Assembly (NCBI GenBank): GCA_018340375.1
Contig: JAFFJZ010000006.1
Location: forward strand, 28,402,001-28,466,000
DNA length: 64,000 bases
Reading direction: 5' to 3'
Origin: Gonatopus flavifemur
Taxonomy: Eukaryota; Arthropoda; Insecta; Hymenoptera; Dryinidae
The notes under the pieces are model-generated. The model made no database searches. It was not told the DNA's origin and saw only the letters and a program-made list of their open reading frames with translations. Of the stretch, positions 14,101 to 29,100 are shown piece after piece. Made by a program: the position numbers and the translations under genes. Positions within the stretch are counted from its first letter, which is position 1. Each line of letters opens with the position of its first letter.

Positions 14101-17100
14101 ATAAATCTTATTTTATGAAATTGAAATGTGTGCAGAATTCTAAAGGAGAAAGAGGAAAAAGAAGCGCGAGCAACAAATTTAATTCTTCCGATTCACTTTG
14201 TTTTCTCTCCACGGTGAAAAAATAACGTTCACCAAGCGTGAAAAAAATATTTATCGAGATAAGGAAAATGCCCTATCCGCGTGATTTACGTTGATTGATT
14301 CTATCCAGCAGAAAATGCACTCTCTAAATTTCGCTGGAAACATCTGGATCTCACTGAAATTCTCTCAAAAACTATGAACACCTCTGAAATCCTCTGAACA
14401 ACTTTCCACTGGAAATTTCTGAAAGATGGGCTTCTTTCTGGCTGCCTAATAAGTGAATTCTCGATCCAACAGATTGAAATTTCACCCTTTAGGCAGTCAA
14501 AAGGGAACCTATTTTTCCGTTGGACTGGAATTTCCATTCTTCTATTCCTACGCTCTGTAAACGTTCTAAAAAGTCACCCTTTCCAAAATTTTGATATTTT
14601 TTCGGGACAAACTACGTACACAAATACGTACCATAAACTGGGGTTACTTTGTGACACCCGTCGTGAACTCTGAATCGTTTTCTATACGATTTTTGACCCT
14701 ACTAATCGGTTTCCTATCATCTTCTTCTCCCAAGGAAGATTATTCTCGAACAATTATGAAACAAAATATACGTGAATTCCCTGGTGGAAATATTTCTTCG
14801 TCTTTTTCCGATTTCGATCGGGAATTTCTCCGAATTTTATACCAAATTGAGACGTTTCTCCGAAACACTTCGCTTATAGTCACTTTTCCGAATTGGAAGA
14901 TTCAGATTTTTCCCGAATTTCTCCTCGAAAGATCACATTTTTCTCCGAATTATTCATTTGTCCAACGTAATTTATTTCGTGATCGAAATATTTCTCCAAT
15001 CTTTTCCGACTCACTCCGAAATTTTCTCCGATTTATCCAGATTTTCTGTGAATTTCATATTGAATTCACGAATTTCTCCGAAAGACTCCGCCTCAAATGA
15101 TTTTTCTTAATCAAAAGTTCAGATTTTCTTCGAATTTTTTCTGAAATGATTATAGTATTCTTCGAATTATTCATATTCTTAACATAATTCATTCCATAAT
15201 TAGAATATTTTTCCGAATTTCTCCGAATTTCTCCTAACTACTTCTGAGGGAGGATTGGAACTGTTCTATTCAACCTTTGACAATCTCCCCCGATTTCCTC
15301 CGAAAATTCTCCAATGTATGGAAATTTGAATATAGATAAAGTTCGGAGAACTTCGGAGAGGCAGCAGCGTTACCATTTCGGGAATTCTGTTGTTCTGTGA
15401 TTTGTCATTCTTTTTAATAAATAAACGGAACTGGCTAATTCCGATAGATTCCGGGATTTCCTGGCAACACTGGGAATAATCCATCACGCGTTCAAATATT
15501 GGCGAGTGATCCAAATTCTTCTGAATTTTCTTGAAAAATACATGTCAATAAATCTTCAAACGTATATCCGATTTCCTCTGAATTTTCCCTCAGTCCGACA
15601 AAAAATCATGCCTAGAAATCCACTAAACCCTCTATTTGTTACATGTTTTCGGAGGAATTCGGGGAAAATCGGAATACTCGGATCGATTGAACAATTCAAG
15701 TAATTTATATGACACATGTATGGATGAAATTCGGAGAAATTCGAAGGAAATCGGTATGATTTACTTTCAAAATTTAGTGAGAAAGTGTTCAACTTTTGAC
15801 AAAAAATCACAAATTCTTTCGAATATGTTGCATTCGAACCATTCCAAACTTCTGGATTCCCTTTTCCTGATTAGCGGAGAAATTCGGACCATTTAGCAGG
15901 AAATATGAACATTTCGTCAAAAAACGGAGATTTGCGAATATTTTTCATAACTTTTTCTCCGAATTCCTTCGAAACTTCCAAAAATGAGAAATTCGGAGAA
16001 ATATTTCCACCAGGGTTGAGATGAAACTATAGGTGTCGCAAAGTAACCCCAGTTTACGGCACACTGATTCAAAATATGCTGCAAACCACGAAGTAAGATA
16101 AAAGGAGACTCATCTCCGTAAAACTGAAGCGGCACATTTTTTTGGGAAGTATTGCAAGTCAAATCTCGTCACTCGTGGCGCTGTTGTTCCCAGTAACCCA
16201 CTGATCTCTATACTATGGATACGGGATGGCCGCCATTTTCATGTCCCTAATTGAAGGACCGTTTTGCGCCACCAGCAGGGGGGTTTAGAACTAATGAAAC
16301 GCGGTAAATTTGAAAATTTTGGTTAAAATTGAACCTATGTATACATTAATACCGTTTGTATAAAATTATTATTATTAATTGACTTGATTAACAATCACAG
16401 ATCAGTGTTAACAATATATAACATTTCTTTCCTTATACCATTGTTATAACATTCCACTTTCTGGTTATATGAACATGAACATGAACAAATCATACTACAG
16501 ATAGTATCATATTATCAGAAAGTATCACACCCCCCTGCTAGGCGGCGCTGCGGTTTGTACATTTTTCAGGTATAAGAATTTGTTATTCCAACCGAGCGAT
16601 CTCGTATCCATAGTATTTATGGTAGAGGTCAATAGATCCGAAAAGAAATAGTCCCGAAAGGCAATTGTCCATAATGAAATAGTCCCGAAAACAAATTGGT
16701 AACTATTACGGTGACTGGAGCACGGCTGGAAACACGTGGGGTTTTTTCGGGCGTAATTTCATTCGGGGCTATTTCATTATGGACAATTGCCTTTCGTGCC
16801 TATTGACCCCTACCGTATTTATATCAGTGCAGTAAGGCTGGCCTCCCATGGACCGGAATTCGTTCCAATTTTTATACATTTCTGATAGAACGCTCTAAAA
16901 GAAATTGTGAAAGCGATTGGTTTAAAGTCATTCCGCCGGAACGAATTCCGGTCCATGGGAGGCCAGCCTAACCCTACGAAAATATATATAATGTATATTT
17001 TCGTAGGATTACTGGGAACAACAGCGCCACGAGTGGCGAGATTTGACTTGCAATGGTTCCCAAAAAAATGTGCCACTTTTTCGATTCAATTCCATAAGAG

Positions 17101-20100
17101 ATTCGTCTCCTTTTATCTTACTTCGTGCTGCAAACTCTCTAAAATTTTCGTAAATGCTCGTCATTAATCAGCTCTTTTAGAGTGACAGTCTATGGTTTGA
17201 GGTTAGAAACTCACAATCACTCCAATTCTAATGTGAATTTTTCACCCCAAAAGGTTGAAGGTTCACTCGCAACGAGTAAAAATTCCACTCGAAGCTCACT
17301 TCTGAGACTTACTGGAGTAAAACACGTGATTTTTCACTCTTCCGAGTGAATTATTCCGACCATGAATTAACGCGTGGTGCCTTGTTTTCAGTTTGTCCCG
17401 TAAAAATTATAGCGTTCGTATCACTTTCTGAAAGCGCACTTTCCTGCACTCTTAAAATCGCATGATTTATTTTCACCAGGGTTTTTTTTGTCAGTCACGA
17501 ATGTTTAATACCGAACAGTCAAGTCAAGGCCTGGTCATTCCATGGAGGAGTGAATTTTTACTCTCTCTCTCTCCAAAAAAAAAAAACTGGCAAAAGATGA
17601 ATTCGATTTGAAAATATCTTTATAAAATTCGTTTATATTTTTGTATATGTGTTTTGTTGAAAGCCTTGGGGTGTGTGGGGGGGTTCGCAAAGACAGTTTA
17701 TGCTTACCTCGCGTTAGGATCCCTGAGCGAGTTTGGACATTGATACTCGGATGTTAGACGGTGAGCGCTTTGCGCGGACGGAATTCTCTGGAAGTCATTC
17801 CTGTTGGAGGATTCGGTGGACGGTACTCGATTTAGGCTACCGTGATGGTGTTTCTGATGCTCGATCGACGTGGCAATATTGGTCGTGGTGGTTTGGCTGT
17901 TGGCGCCACACCATTGTTCCACTCCGGCCCATTGTACGCGATTCAGGGAGGACGAGGTTGGTATCGAACCGCCAACAGGGGAGATCGAATATTGCTCGAT
18001 GGACGATCCCTTGCCAATCGTCGAGGAAGGATATTGTTCTGTGGACGGTATTCGATTCGACGTGCTGGACGAAATTCTGTAAGAGACGGTAACGTTGTTG
18101 GACGTGGTTGCACCTTGTTGCTGTTGCTGTTCCGTGGACGGAATTCTAGGGATTTGTGATTGTTGTTGTTGTTGTTGTTGAGTATTACTCTTATTATGCG
18201 AATTAAGGTGCTGTTCCGAATAGGGCGAGTGGACAGCCGAGGCGGCATTCATGTGATGTTCGAGAGACGTCGTCCGAGGAAGATTATCATTGCCCGTCAA
18301 GCCGCTAGAATATTGTTCGACCGAAGGTATCCTAGTGAGAGTGCCCAAATTTGTTGCAGAGTAGCTCATCGTCATCGTTGCGCAACCACCGGCGAAGGCC
18401 ACCGAACGTCTCTTCGGGTTGTAACGCGGCGGCCCCTTAAATGGTACTGCAAAACCGAGGGTCGGAAGGTTAAGTAAAGAAGAAAGGATCGCCTTATACA
18501 AGTACAGCCCCTCACATGGCTATTTATTTTTTTTTTTTCTTCGGAACGACGATGAAAGGATTCTATTTGGTTCTTTTTTTTTATTTCGTCCAAATCCGAA
18601 GAGGAAATTGTCACATCCCATTTATATATTCAATATTTATCGTATTACATTTTTATCGTAGGTAGGTCAAGATGCGATGTAGGTCTTCTCGTACAATACA
18701 AAGCGTTGAAAAATGCAATCGCGTCCATGTATTTCTACTGTGCTTGTATCCGTTGTACACGATACAATAGGTTCTTACAAAAGCTTGATTTTATTCTTCG
18801 ATTTGAATTTGAATTAAAAGTTTGTTACAGATCTTTGATAATCAAGTATAAAATCGAAAGATCGGAATTTTCTTACGTCGGTACAATAGAATTCCATTGA
18901 CGTTACAACACCGTCGACGATCCATCAGACCACTCTGTCGTTGAAATTTCTCCATCAAATATATGAATTTGAATTTTTGTTTTTTCTTTCAAGTGAAATT
19001 AAGTATGAAGTATATAGTCACGGTTCTGTGGGACCATCGTGGGACAGAAAGTCATGTAAACAATTGCCGTTTCATCTACCGTATATAACATTGATTATTT
19101 ACACATTTTTATAGCAATTAATTCTTCAATGCTGATGAGTCATATAAGATAGGTACTTTACTGTTTTTCCACACATCTTATCCTCTCAGCAACATTGATT
19201 GTCATTCAAACAATGATCAAAAAGTACGAGTTACATTTACTCAAAACAAGTACTCAAAAGCGATTAATCAAAAGTTCGTTATAAATATGTATTTATTAAT
19301 ACACGAATACTCATTTAAAATATTATTGTTAATATCGTAAGGAAGTATTTAACATTTTTATACGACCATCACCACCAAATTATAACCTTTTCCCAAATAC
19401 AAGATCGTTGTTATTTTCAATAATCTTTCCATACCACAGCCTTGATAAACACACATATATACGCATATGTATATATATCAAATTATGGAAAATGTTAAAA
19501 AAAGAAACACCAAACCGAGGAGATACAAAACTTGAAATTTTGATGATCGAGGGTGGCACAGGGTTTAATTGTTAAGAATAATTATTTTGTAGAATACAAA
19601 ACTAATAATGTGACACTCAAAAAACTCGTTCCAACGACAAATAACAGAGCATGCACATGCTCATGCCAAAAAATCTACTCAAAGCATGCTCCATGTATAG
19701 TATATATTTATATATATATAATACAAAATATACGATAAGCGTCCAATATATTTCGTATCGGATGGATCGTCGGACTTTTTGTCCTAAATTCAAAGGGATC
19801 TTCCAATTCATTATCGCCATTTGGTTGTCAAGAAAATAAGAAAAACAAAAACAAATCTCTGGTATCGAGTATCGTATTTGTGCTGATATCTCTGAACAAT
19901 GAAATTCGTTGAAGAAGAAGAAGGAGGAGGAGAAGTAGAAGAAGAAAAGGGGATAGAGAATAAATGAGACAACATCATGTTTCGTATTCTCAAAGAGGAA
20001 GGAAAAAGCACTGCTACTTAGGCGAAGACCAGATTGGCGAGCCAATGTTGAATTCTTGTACACGAGAAAATAGAGAAAAGATCAATGAACAATTGTTCTC

Positions 20101-23100
20101 TCTTGTTCTCTCTTGTTCTTTCCTTCCTCGATCTTGAAGATATCGTATCACTCACCAACTTCCTCGGGCTGGTAATTTTTGATGACCTCGGCGAGTTCCA
20201 TGTTACCGGCAATCACAGCGACCTGGTAAGGCGTTTGATTCGCGTAGTTGAGACTGTCCTTCTGGGCACCGCGGAATAATAGTTGCCTTATACACGAGGC
20301 ATCTGTATTGTTCACCGCACAGATGTGTAACGGGGTGTTACCGGATGCATTCCGAGCGTTCATATCGGCTCCGTAAGACAACAGATAATCCAAATGTTGG
20401 ACCAAGTTGTTACGACAAGCCTATGGGATCGATAATTAATCGATTTGAAATATAGAAAATTTGTTTGACAGATATTAGATATGATACCTGATGAACTTCT
20501 TGCCATCCTTGAAGATCTTGCGCTCCTATCGTCGCGTGATCGTGCAATAGAGTTTCGCAGAGCATTGGATCGGTTTTGTAGATGACGCTATAATATAGCG
20601 GCGTCAGACCTTTGGTGTCCTTGTAATTGGGACTAGCTCCAAGATCGAGGAGAGTCTTCACAGCTTCCAGACTGCTCCTCTCGACGGCACGGTGCATCGC
20701 CGTGAGACCCTCTTTCGTTCGATAATCGAGCAACGCCCCACCGTTTACCAGAGCAATTATAACTTTCGATGGTTTCTTCAAAGTGGTAGCTAAGGTCAAC
20801 GGTGTTTCTGTAAATAGAAACATTCGTTTCAGATAAGAAAAAACAGGAAACGTCAAGTATTTCTGGGACATAGATTCGCATTGAATCACACTAAAACAAC
20901 ATAGCAGGTTCTCGAATACAGTTATCCAAGCGAACCAACGAGCGAGTTTCAGCGGTGCTTTTCTTCATCTTTATCTTATTCCTTTACATTTCTTCTTTCT
21001 TTTGTGTGTGGTTAATGATCGCGCGGTGATGGGTCGATCAGCGTATTACTTTGCCTCGTTCGTCTTACTATCGCTTCTGTCTCGTACAGAACCAAAGGCC
21101 AAAGGAAATCGAGATGATCGCCGCGCTTAATCGGTCTTGTAATTATATCTTGTAATACGATTGCGTCTACCGGTTACAAAACACCCCAAACGCGTGGTGA
21201 AAAATGAGACTCGATGAGCGTAAAACGTCAATTCTTAAAATTCCTAGATATTCGCGTTGAGACTGGTTTGGAAATTTTTACTAGAAATGACAATGAATGA
21301 TGAATGACAGGTTATCGGTATCGTGATTTCTACTGCGGCATTTGCTTGAGATGGAGAGAAAAAAAATTGAAAAAGATTACAGGTTGTCGTCGTCGTTATC
21401 GATTAACGAATGTAGTTCGACGAAGTGAAGAACGACGACAACACCTTTTCATGATATATTTCGTCAAACTTTTTGTATGTCGAGGTCGATATTTACCTCC
21501 AGTCTCTTGACAGTGAAAGTTTGGATCCAAACCCCTGCTACACATGTTCGCGATCTTCTCTACCTGACTATTGGTCACATAATTCAATAATTTACGCAGG
21601 TTTGTTCTGGTGTGCATTCCCTTGAGCTGTTTCTCGTCCAAATTCAACATCTTGTACACCCTCCTCTTGTACTTGAGCTGAAAATGATGATTTGATTTTC
21701 AATTCTAAGAATACTAAAAGAAGAGTCGTCGAAAAAACTGTAAACTCTTTTTCTTACCTCCAAGTAACCGTCGGGTCCGTTGAAGGGATAATCTCCCAGA
21801 CGACGTTCCTCGTCCAAGAATTTCCCAGCCTTTCCGTTTACAGGCGGACAGAAGAGACCGTAATTGAAACTCTCCTTCAGCTCCTGTAAAGTACAACGTT
21901 GGGTCAATTATACGGTTCATCGTTTTAATTGCGGGACGAGATAAAAAAAAAAAGAGAAGAAGGATTCATCTTGGTGAATGTTTTTTTTCCCCCTTCTTTT
22001 AGATTCGATTGGAAGAACTATCGACAAAAAGGATCGTCTAATTCTATGGAGATAAACATGCATTTGTATAACATTTCCAATGAATCGATTCGATAATCGG
22101 TGATCAACGCATTCCATTCGCCTAACATGAACATAAAACGTGAATTGATACAACAGATTCTCATGTGAATAATTATTCCTACGTCCATTCATATGACTGT
22201 CTTTTTGTATTCTTGTCTCATTTCGTCAATCAGCAATTTGAAATCTCACAAAATTACAGGAATAAAATTTCAATGAAGAATTGTTAGATCTCGATTGGGG
22301 AGAAGGAAATTGAATTCAAGGATAACGAAAATATCATGCAATTTATATCCAGTCGTGATTAGAATTAATTATAACAATAATTGTGGGATTGTGCTGTGCG
22401 AGGAATAATTTTATGATTTTGTAAATAAAAGTTCGGTATTCAGCTTGCGAATAAAACGTTCGGGATTTTGAGAGATGAGAACCCAAATGAATTTTCCAAC
22501 GTAGCGAAGGAAGAGGGAGCGTTAAAAGTTTATTGACTTGAAAAGCTCCCAGAGGAATTCCATAAATGCAATGATACAATTTGAATCTGTAGCCCGGATC
22601 TGTACTAACATCGAGATATATGTATTAGACCCTGTATAGAATTTTAAACGATTCGAAGGAAAAGTATCAGCTACGAGCAGAAGGAATCTTGCCGAGTCGA
22701 GTCGAAACGAGAGAGGGTGGTAGTCTCCCTCGCATAAAAATGAAATGTTTATAAATTGAGTATATATATTTATACTACACGGTAACATTACGCGTATCGA
22801 TACTTGTTTCTCGAGAGCCATTGAATTCCAAATATACGCTGAAAACGCCCAGGAAATGACGGGTAACGATGTACCCCGATTGATCTCTCACTCTATCTGG
22901 CATCTTCCGCCCTCTATTTCCCAACTGGATTTTAATCAACCGTTAACTACGTCGTTAGCGCCCATTCGTGATCTCGCAAAATTCATATCGAATGGTAGTA
23001 GGTAGTAGTCAACTAATCGAACTGGAAATTACTCTGACGTGCCTCTGTCGCGCCCGGTCCTGGTGGAAAATTTTCACGACGCGATAAATGAATAAATACG

Positions 23101-26100
23101 GGAAGGGACTGAAAATTGAAGAATATATCGACGTGTCGTTTTTATGGGAAAATACGTTCTTTTCGCCACCATGATTTTTCTCCGTAGTTGAAATAGACAA
23201 ATGCAATTTTGAATGAAAATCGCCTGCTATAAGTACAAAGTGGGATATCCCGCACCGGACAATCAACGCTACCGGTGGTGGTGGAGTTTGTGCGTTTGTG
23301 CAGAGAGAGAGCGGAGTTGCATCTCAAAGCCTCGCAAAGAGCTTCTTTCGAATCAGAGTTGTGAGATTTTTCAGTCTTTATTGTACAAATTTTGCGATAA
23401 ATATAATTTGGTATTAAAATTGAAATCATACGAACGGAGAATTCTAACAACTATTTTTTTGGTTTTTAGACAGATAATTATGAAATTCGCATGATTATTG
23501 AGCATGCGGATAATGAGATGAATCATTGCGAATATATTTTTATACAATAAAATGTTTGTGAAACATGTTGCGAATGGAGAAAGGGACTTCGAAGTTTCAT
23601 TGATTCTTGTTTAATATTTAATCAGTCCAGGTTCCTGGATGAGAATGGTATGAATAATATACTCACTTGATAACGTTGCTCTTATTATACGTTCACTTCT
23701 CAGAATTCAAATGATATTGTTAGTTTCGAATACCTCCATTCTTAAGTTTCATTCCTCAGAAACAGTTTGATATAAACATACTGTGGTCGATTTTAATCAA
23801 AGATTCACCAGAACACATTATATAGTATAATCTTTAATTAATTTATAGGATATTTTCTTATTTTTCTTATTTTTCTTACCAAACCAGAAACAGGAAGGTT
23901 TGTAAAATGAATAGTCAAATTTTACTATACGTTTTATAAAATTTCAATGTTACCGACTATCAAGGCATATTCTGAGGAAATTTGAGAATTAACTGAAACG
24001 ATGCCCAGACAGCACCAACACTTCACAAAGAATTCTTGAAGAAAACATTTAGAACACCTCAATTTTGGGAAGAATTCATTCCGAATCCCCAGAATCATCC
24101 GAATGAATTCTATGAGACATCAACATGTACACCCATTATGCGACTAAACGTGAAAACATATGGAAGGTCAAAAAGAATACCTAGTCCACCCAACAGACCT
24201 CATATTGAACGCCATTATGGATACATTATGAACACATAACGTATTCAGTTTTGAATCCATTTTGCGCGCATAATGGTATCAGTTTTTGATGCTCGTTAAA
24301 TAAAAAAAAATGCATAAAATAGTCACTTTAATATTTGAAAAGAGCAGACTCAACGGTTTGGAAAACTTTTCTTTAAAAAATAATGTATATCATTTTCAAA
24401 GGTTAGTTGAAAAAAATTCCAATTAAAAATATGTATACACCATACAATTGAAAAATTATTAGTGTCCCTTTGAAAGAAAATAAAAACTCAAACGAAATTA
24501 GCATTGTTAACTAATTTGTCACTTTTACTATTGTATTATCCACAAGTTATTTACAAAATTATTGCAATTCAATGAAGTTCATGATGATACCCAAGCAGCA
24601 ACAGAATTTCAAAGAATATACGGAGTAGAAACGTTCATAGAATGTTCGAATGAGGCTGTTTTAAATATACTTAGAACGTACGCAGTACATTCGAAATCTA
24701 CGATATACATTCAATCGACGTTCGATCAACATGCTGTCGTATATCCGGTTACATACGTTCGATAAATATGCATAGCACCTATAGAACGGTCTCATTCAAA
24801 TGTGCATAGAACATATTTCGAATATTCGAAGAACGTTCATAGTATATTCTGGTGCTGCTTGGGTAAGTTGGAGCGTTTAACGAAAGAAAAATTATTATCA
24901 TCGTTATAAACGCAATTAAATGAAATATACTTTTATAACTGTAATTTGTTTTGTTTCATTTATTGCATTATATGAAAACTTCATATTGTTAATTCAGTTG
25001 ATGATCGTTTTACAAAAGAAAACTACAGTGAGAACTATTTACTTTTTTGTATTGAATTTTATTCAAATATTGATATATTGATACATAACATTGAAGAGTG
25101 CATATTCAATTTCAATTTATGATGTACGATTGACAAAAAATGAAGGCTAGAATCAAAATGTCATAGCTACTGTTTCATCAGTTATATTCCATTAATGTCA
25201 ATAATTATAGTATCATTTTATTTATTACATGTTATTGCAATAAAATCAATTACCACTACACTATGGTATTTCATCATCTATCAGCTTTTATAATTGGATA
25301 AATAAAATTAATTCAAAGATTCCATTTCAAATTTCTGACATTTCAATAAATATCAAATGACTTCTGAAAGAATTCAAGTTCTTGCTTTCATTTTGTGTTC
25401 ATTTGGTCAAACTGAGAATACATCTTGAACTTCCATGGGGATTCATGTTTTGTCGCGTAACGGGTGTTCTTTTGGAATACTTCATGTAGTCTTGATGAAT
25501 GTTTTGCGAGTTCTGATATGCGCTCAATGAGAATTCTTTTTGGAGTCTTTTGGTACTGCATGTATTCTTTCAAATTACATATTGAATTCTCAAAAAAGAG
25601 TTCTCAAAGCATTCATTTTTATGAATTCTCTGCGACTTCAAAAGGGACTGTGGTGCTGTCTGGGTGGATACTTGATTTCTTAAAAATCGAAGAAAAAAGG
25701 GAAAACATTTGTGTGACAAGTATTTCTTAAGGGGTCTTTCTGGTTACCCTAACAGCAAAGTGCTAAGCAAATATGTGGCAAATTGTTGAAAATACTCAGC
25801 AACAGTTTAAAACAATTTGCAGGGACGTTGTGCGTCGCCAAATGCGCAACAATATGCTGTGATTCTGGGATTTTGGGTTGAGTTGTTGTCGTGTTGCTGG
25901 GAAGTTGCTCGGTTGCATGAAACTCTTGATCACATGCGTTGCAAATTCCCAGCACGTTCGTGTAAATTTAAGAAACAACATCAGAGCAATGGTTGCACAG
26001 CAACTTTTGTTGTATGGGTAAGATTTTCAAGAAGAATTTTTTTTTCTCATAGAAAGGATTGAGATATCGTTTTGAAAATTTTTAGGTATGTTTATTGAAC

Positions 26101-29100
26101 ATTAAATATTACAAAAACTGTTTTTTTCCAGATTCGAACAAATTTTTTTTATCGTTCTACTAATTTCAACAAAAAAAAAAAACACTAAAAACTGGCGCTG
26201 GGAGTGATTTGACCGGATGATCTGAAAAAGGAAAACAACATGGCAAATTATTCCTTACTGAAGTGGCTATCGCATGAACTAGGATATTTTTTTTGCCATT
26301 GAAGAATAACAAAATGGCGGCCTTTTCTTTAAAAAAAAATCGATTTTTGAGGGTGGAAAATCGGAGAATTTTTGACCAATCGAAAAGATTTTAGTTCATG
26401 CGATAGCCACTTTAATAAAGAATAATTTGCTTGTTTGTTTTTTTTTCAGATCATCCGTTCGCCCCAAATCACTCCCACCGTCATTTTTTAGTTTTTGTTA
26501 TTGTTTAAATTAGTGTAACGAAGAAGAAAATTTGTTTAGATCTGAAAAAAATATTTTTGTTACATTGAATGTTTATTAAATATACCTACAAATTTTCAAA
26601 ACGATATCTCAAGTTTTTCTATGAGAAACAAATGTTTGAAAAAAAAATTGTTTCTCGAAAGCCTGTATCAGAAAGACCCCTTAAATTATTTGATACTTCC
26701 TTAATTTCAGTTTTAAGCACGAAGCCTTATTTTTTCAGTATGAATATTACTACTGATAACTCACCCTGATAACACACGAAGAATTCTTTTTCAAAAACAA
26801 AAATACAATTCTTCGAGAACTCTTTTCGAACTAATGAATTCATAAAGAGCTCTGAAGGACAATCTTTGAGACATTACCCACTGAGGATTTCCGTTAGAAC
26901 CTTGCATTCACATTTCAGCGATATTGATGCAATCTTACTTATCTTTCAATATACAAATGCAATAAGGTAGATGTACCGATGCCTGACCCTGTACAAATAG
27001 CTGACCCTCTGTGCATAATTGTAATATACTAAGCTAAATATTTATCATTTCTCAAATTTTGATGCATCGAAATATTCTGCAAGTTTTGTTTTCGATATAC
27101 CACCGATCGAGGTGGCAGCGGTGCAAACGATTATATGACATGAGACGAGTAAACAAGAACACTCTGTAATTCCGCATCGAGCTGTCATTTTCTTACAGAA
27201 ATCGGTAAAGGGTAAGCGGATCTTCTTTAGTATTTTTTGATGTACATTTTCATGAAATTTCTGACATTATTGATGAATATTGTTTGCTTGTAGTTATGAA
27301 ATGAGTTATCATCGACAATATAACATTTAATTGCATAAATAAATTTTTTCGATGGGTGTCAGGTTTGAGTACAATATCCACATTCGTGGCACTGGAAGCT
27401 GACCCAAAGGGTCAACTTGAGAATCATATCGTAATTTATAAGTATTTGAAGCTGGCCCTGTTGTAGAACTTTCATTATTTAATTGGTTCAGTCATTATAT
27501 ACTGAACAAAAATTAATTTCAGTTTCCATTCATTCTATATTTGACTGAAAGAAATATAGTTCTTAATGCAGTGAAAAATATTTCAAAAAATTCAATAGTT
27601 ATCGTTTTATGTTTTTTTTTTCATATTCCTTCATAATTTTTGAAATTTTCTTCTCATCTCATGATATACCATAAGATATTCATTTCTTAAACTGTTTGAA
27701 TGTTAAAAATGTGTTGATTCATTCATTTTTATTATATATTCATTTACATAATTTATATCATATGAAGAAGATGTGATGGAAAAAATAAAACCGCCATCTT
27801 CAACTAACTCCAGAAGGATTCATGTTTTCGACGAAATGAAGAAGTACAGAAAAAGTGTTGATTTAAAGTGATTTAAACATAGTCGTGAATTTGAATGATT
27901 TTTTCCAGTTTATTAATAAAACTTGTATAAATTATTCTTCCTAATTCAAATAAAAAATCTTTGTCATTTCAAGAATTTCGGCGAATGAATATATTTGCCT
28001 CATATTTGAATGAACTTTCGGTTTAAAATTATGAAATATCTGGATATAAACTTATTTTAATCTGCTTTTGCAGCCAAATTATGAACGAAGAATGGATACT
28101 CGATGAATCATTTCCATTTTATCATGAGGTGTCAAGAAATGGTGCAACTGGGGTCAGCTTTAAGTACAAAGTGAAATTACCGGGTCAGGTTAAGGTACAA
28201 ATTCGCTCATATTTAGAAACATAATAAATCGTATCATAACGAGTTATAGGAAATATTTATGTGTGTGGTCGTTTCAGAGATATTTCTGAGAATTGTTTCC
28301 AATATTCACATTCTGTGTGAATATTCTGGGTTGTATGTAATTATCAAATATACCACAAAGTTACCTTACGGGGTCAGGCACTCGTGCATCTACCTTAGTA
28401 CAAAAGTAACTTACAAAAATATCGTTGAAATATCACCGGACAACGTAACATTCCTGCAATTCACTTGTAATTGGATGTTGTAATATTACTGTTGTAATTC
28501 TGATGCAATGTTAATGCAAGGTTCTAACGGAAATGCTCAGTGGGTAAAGATTTCTTTGAGAGTACTCGAACAATACTTTCAGCATTCTCAAAGAATTCGT
28601 CCAGACCTGTTGATGAATGAATTAGTTCGGAAAAAGTTCTTGAAGAATTCTATTCTTGTTTTTGGAAAAGAATTCTTCGTGTGTTATCTCTGGGTCACTA
28701 TACTCCTTGATATGAGACGAAAGGCTCATTCTGTAACAGCCCTGGTCAATAAAATCCAAAAAATCTGACGAAATTAAATCAATTGGGATTCACATTGTGC
28801 AAGGTTCAATGAGATTTGGCGAGAATTAATCGATTCGTTTAACCAGGGAGGGCAATATTGGATACTCGATTTGAAAGAAAAAAAGGAAAACATTTCACCA
28901 AAAATTAGGTAATTTTTCAAGAACTAACAGTTTTTACATTTCACAACTGATCGGTTCCTTTTAAAACTAACTTTTTGGTAAGAACTGACGCTTATGCCGT
29001 GCCTACAACTTTTTATACAGTATTCGTAATGATCTGCCGTGTTTTGGATTTACTATGAAAAATAAGAAAAAGTCCGTGCATTAATTTCAAAAATTTCCAA

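Larger units (their letters stand above)
16068..17150. mobile_element. Composite of nested palindromic elements
   Basis: Outer inverted arms at about 16075-16197 and 17002-17140 share GAAGTAAGATAAAAGGAGAC and TGGCGCTGTTGTTCCCAGTA. Between them lie at least three other palindromes (16205-16618, 16626-16808, 16822-16973) and a short hairpin (about 16974-17008, centred on TATATATAATGTATA). No ORF of note. The order implies several successive insertions into one old element. Confidence 0.65.

Noticed and set aside
17733..18477. Long plus-strand ORFs opposite Shank exon 6
   Set aside because: They lie exactly over the exon, overlap in different frames and reflect its stop-poor, repetitive coding sequence.
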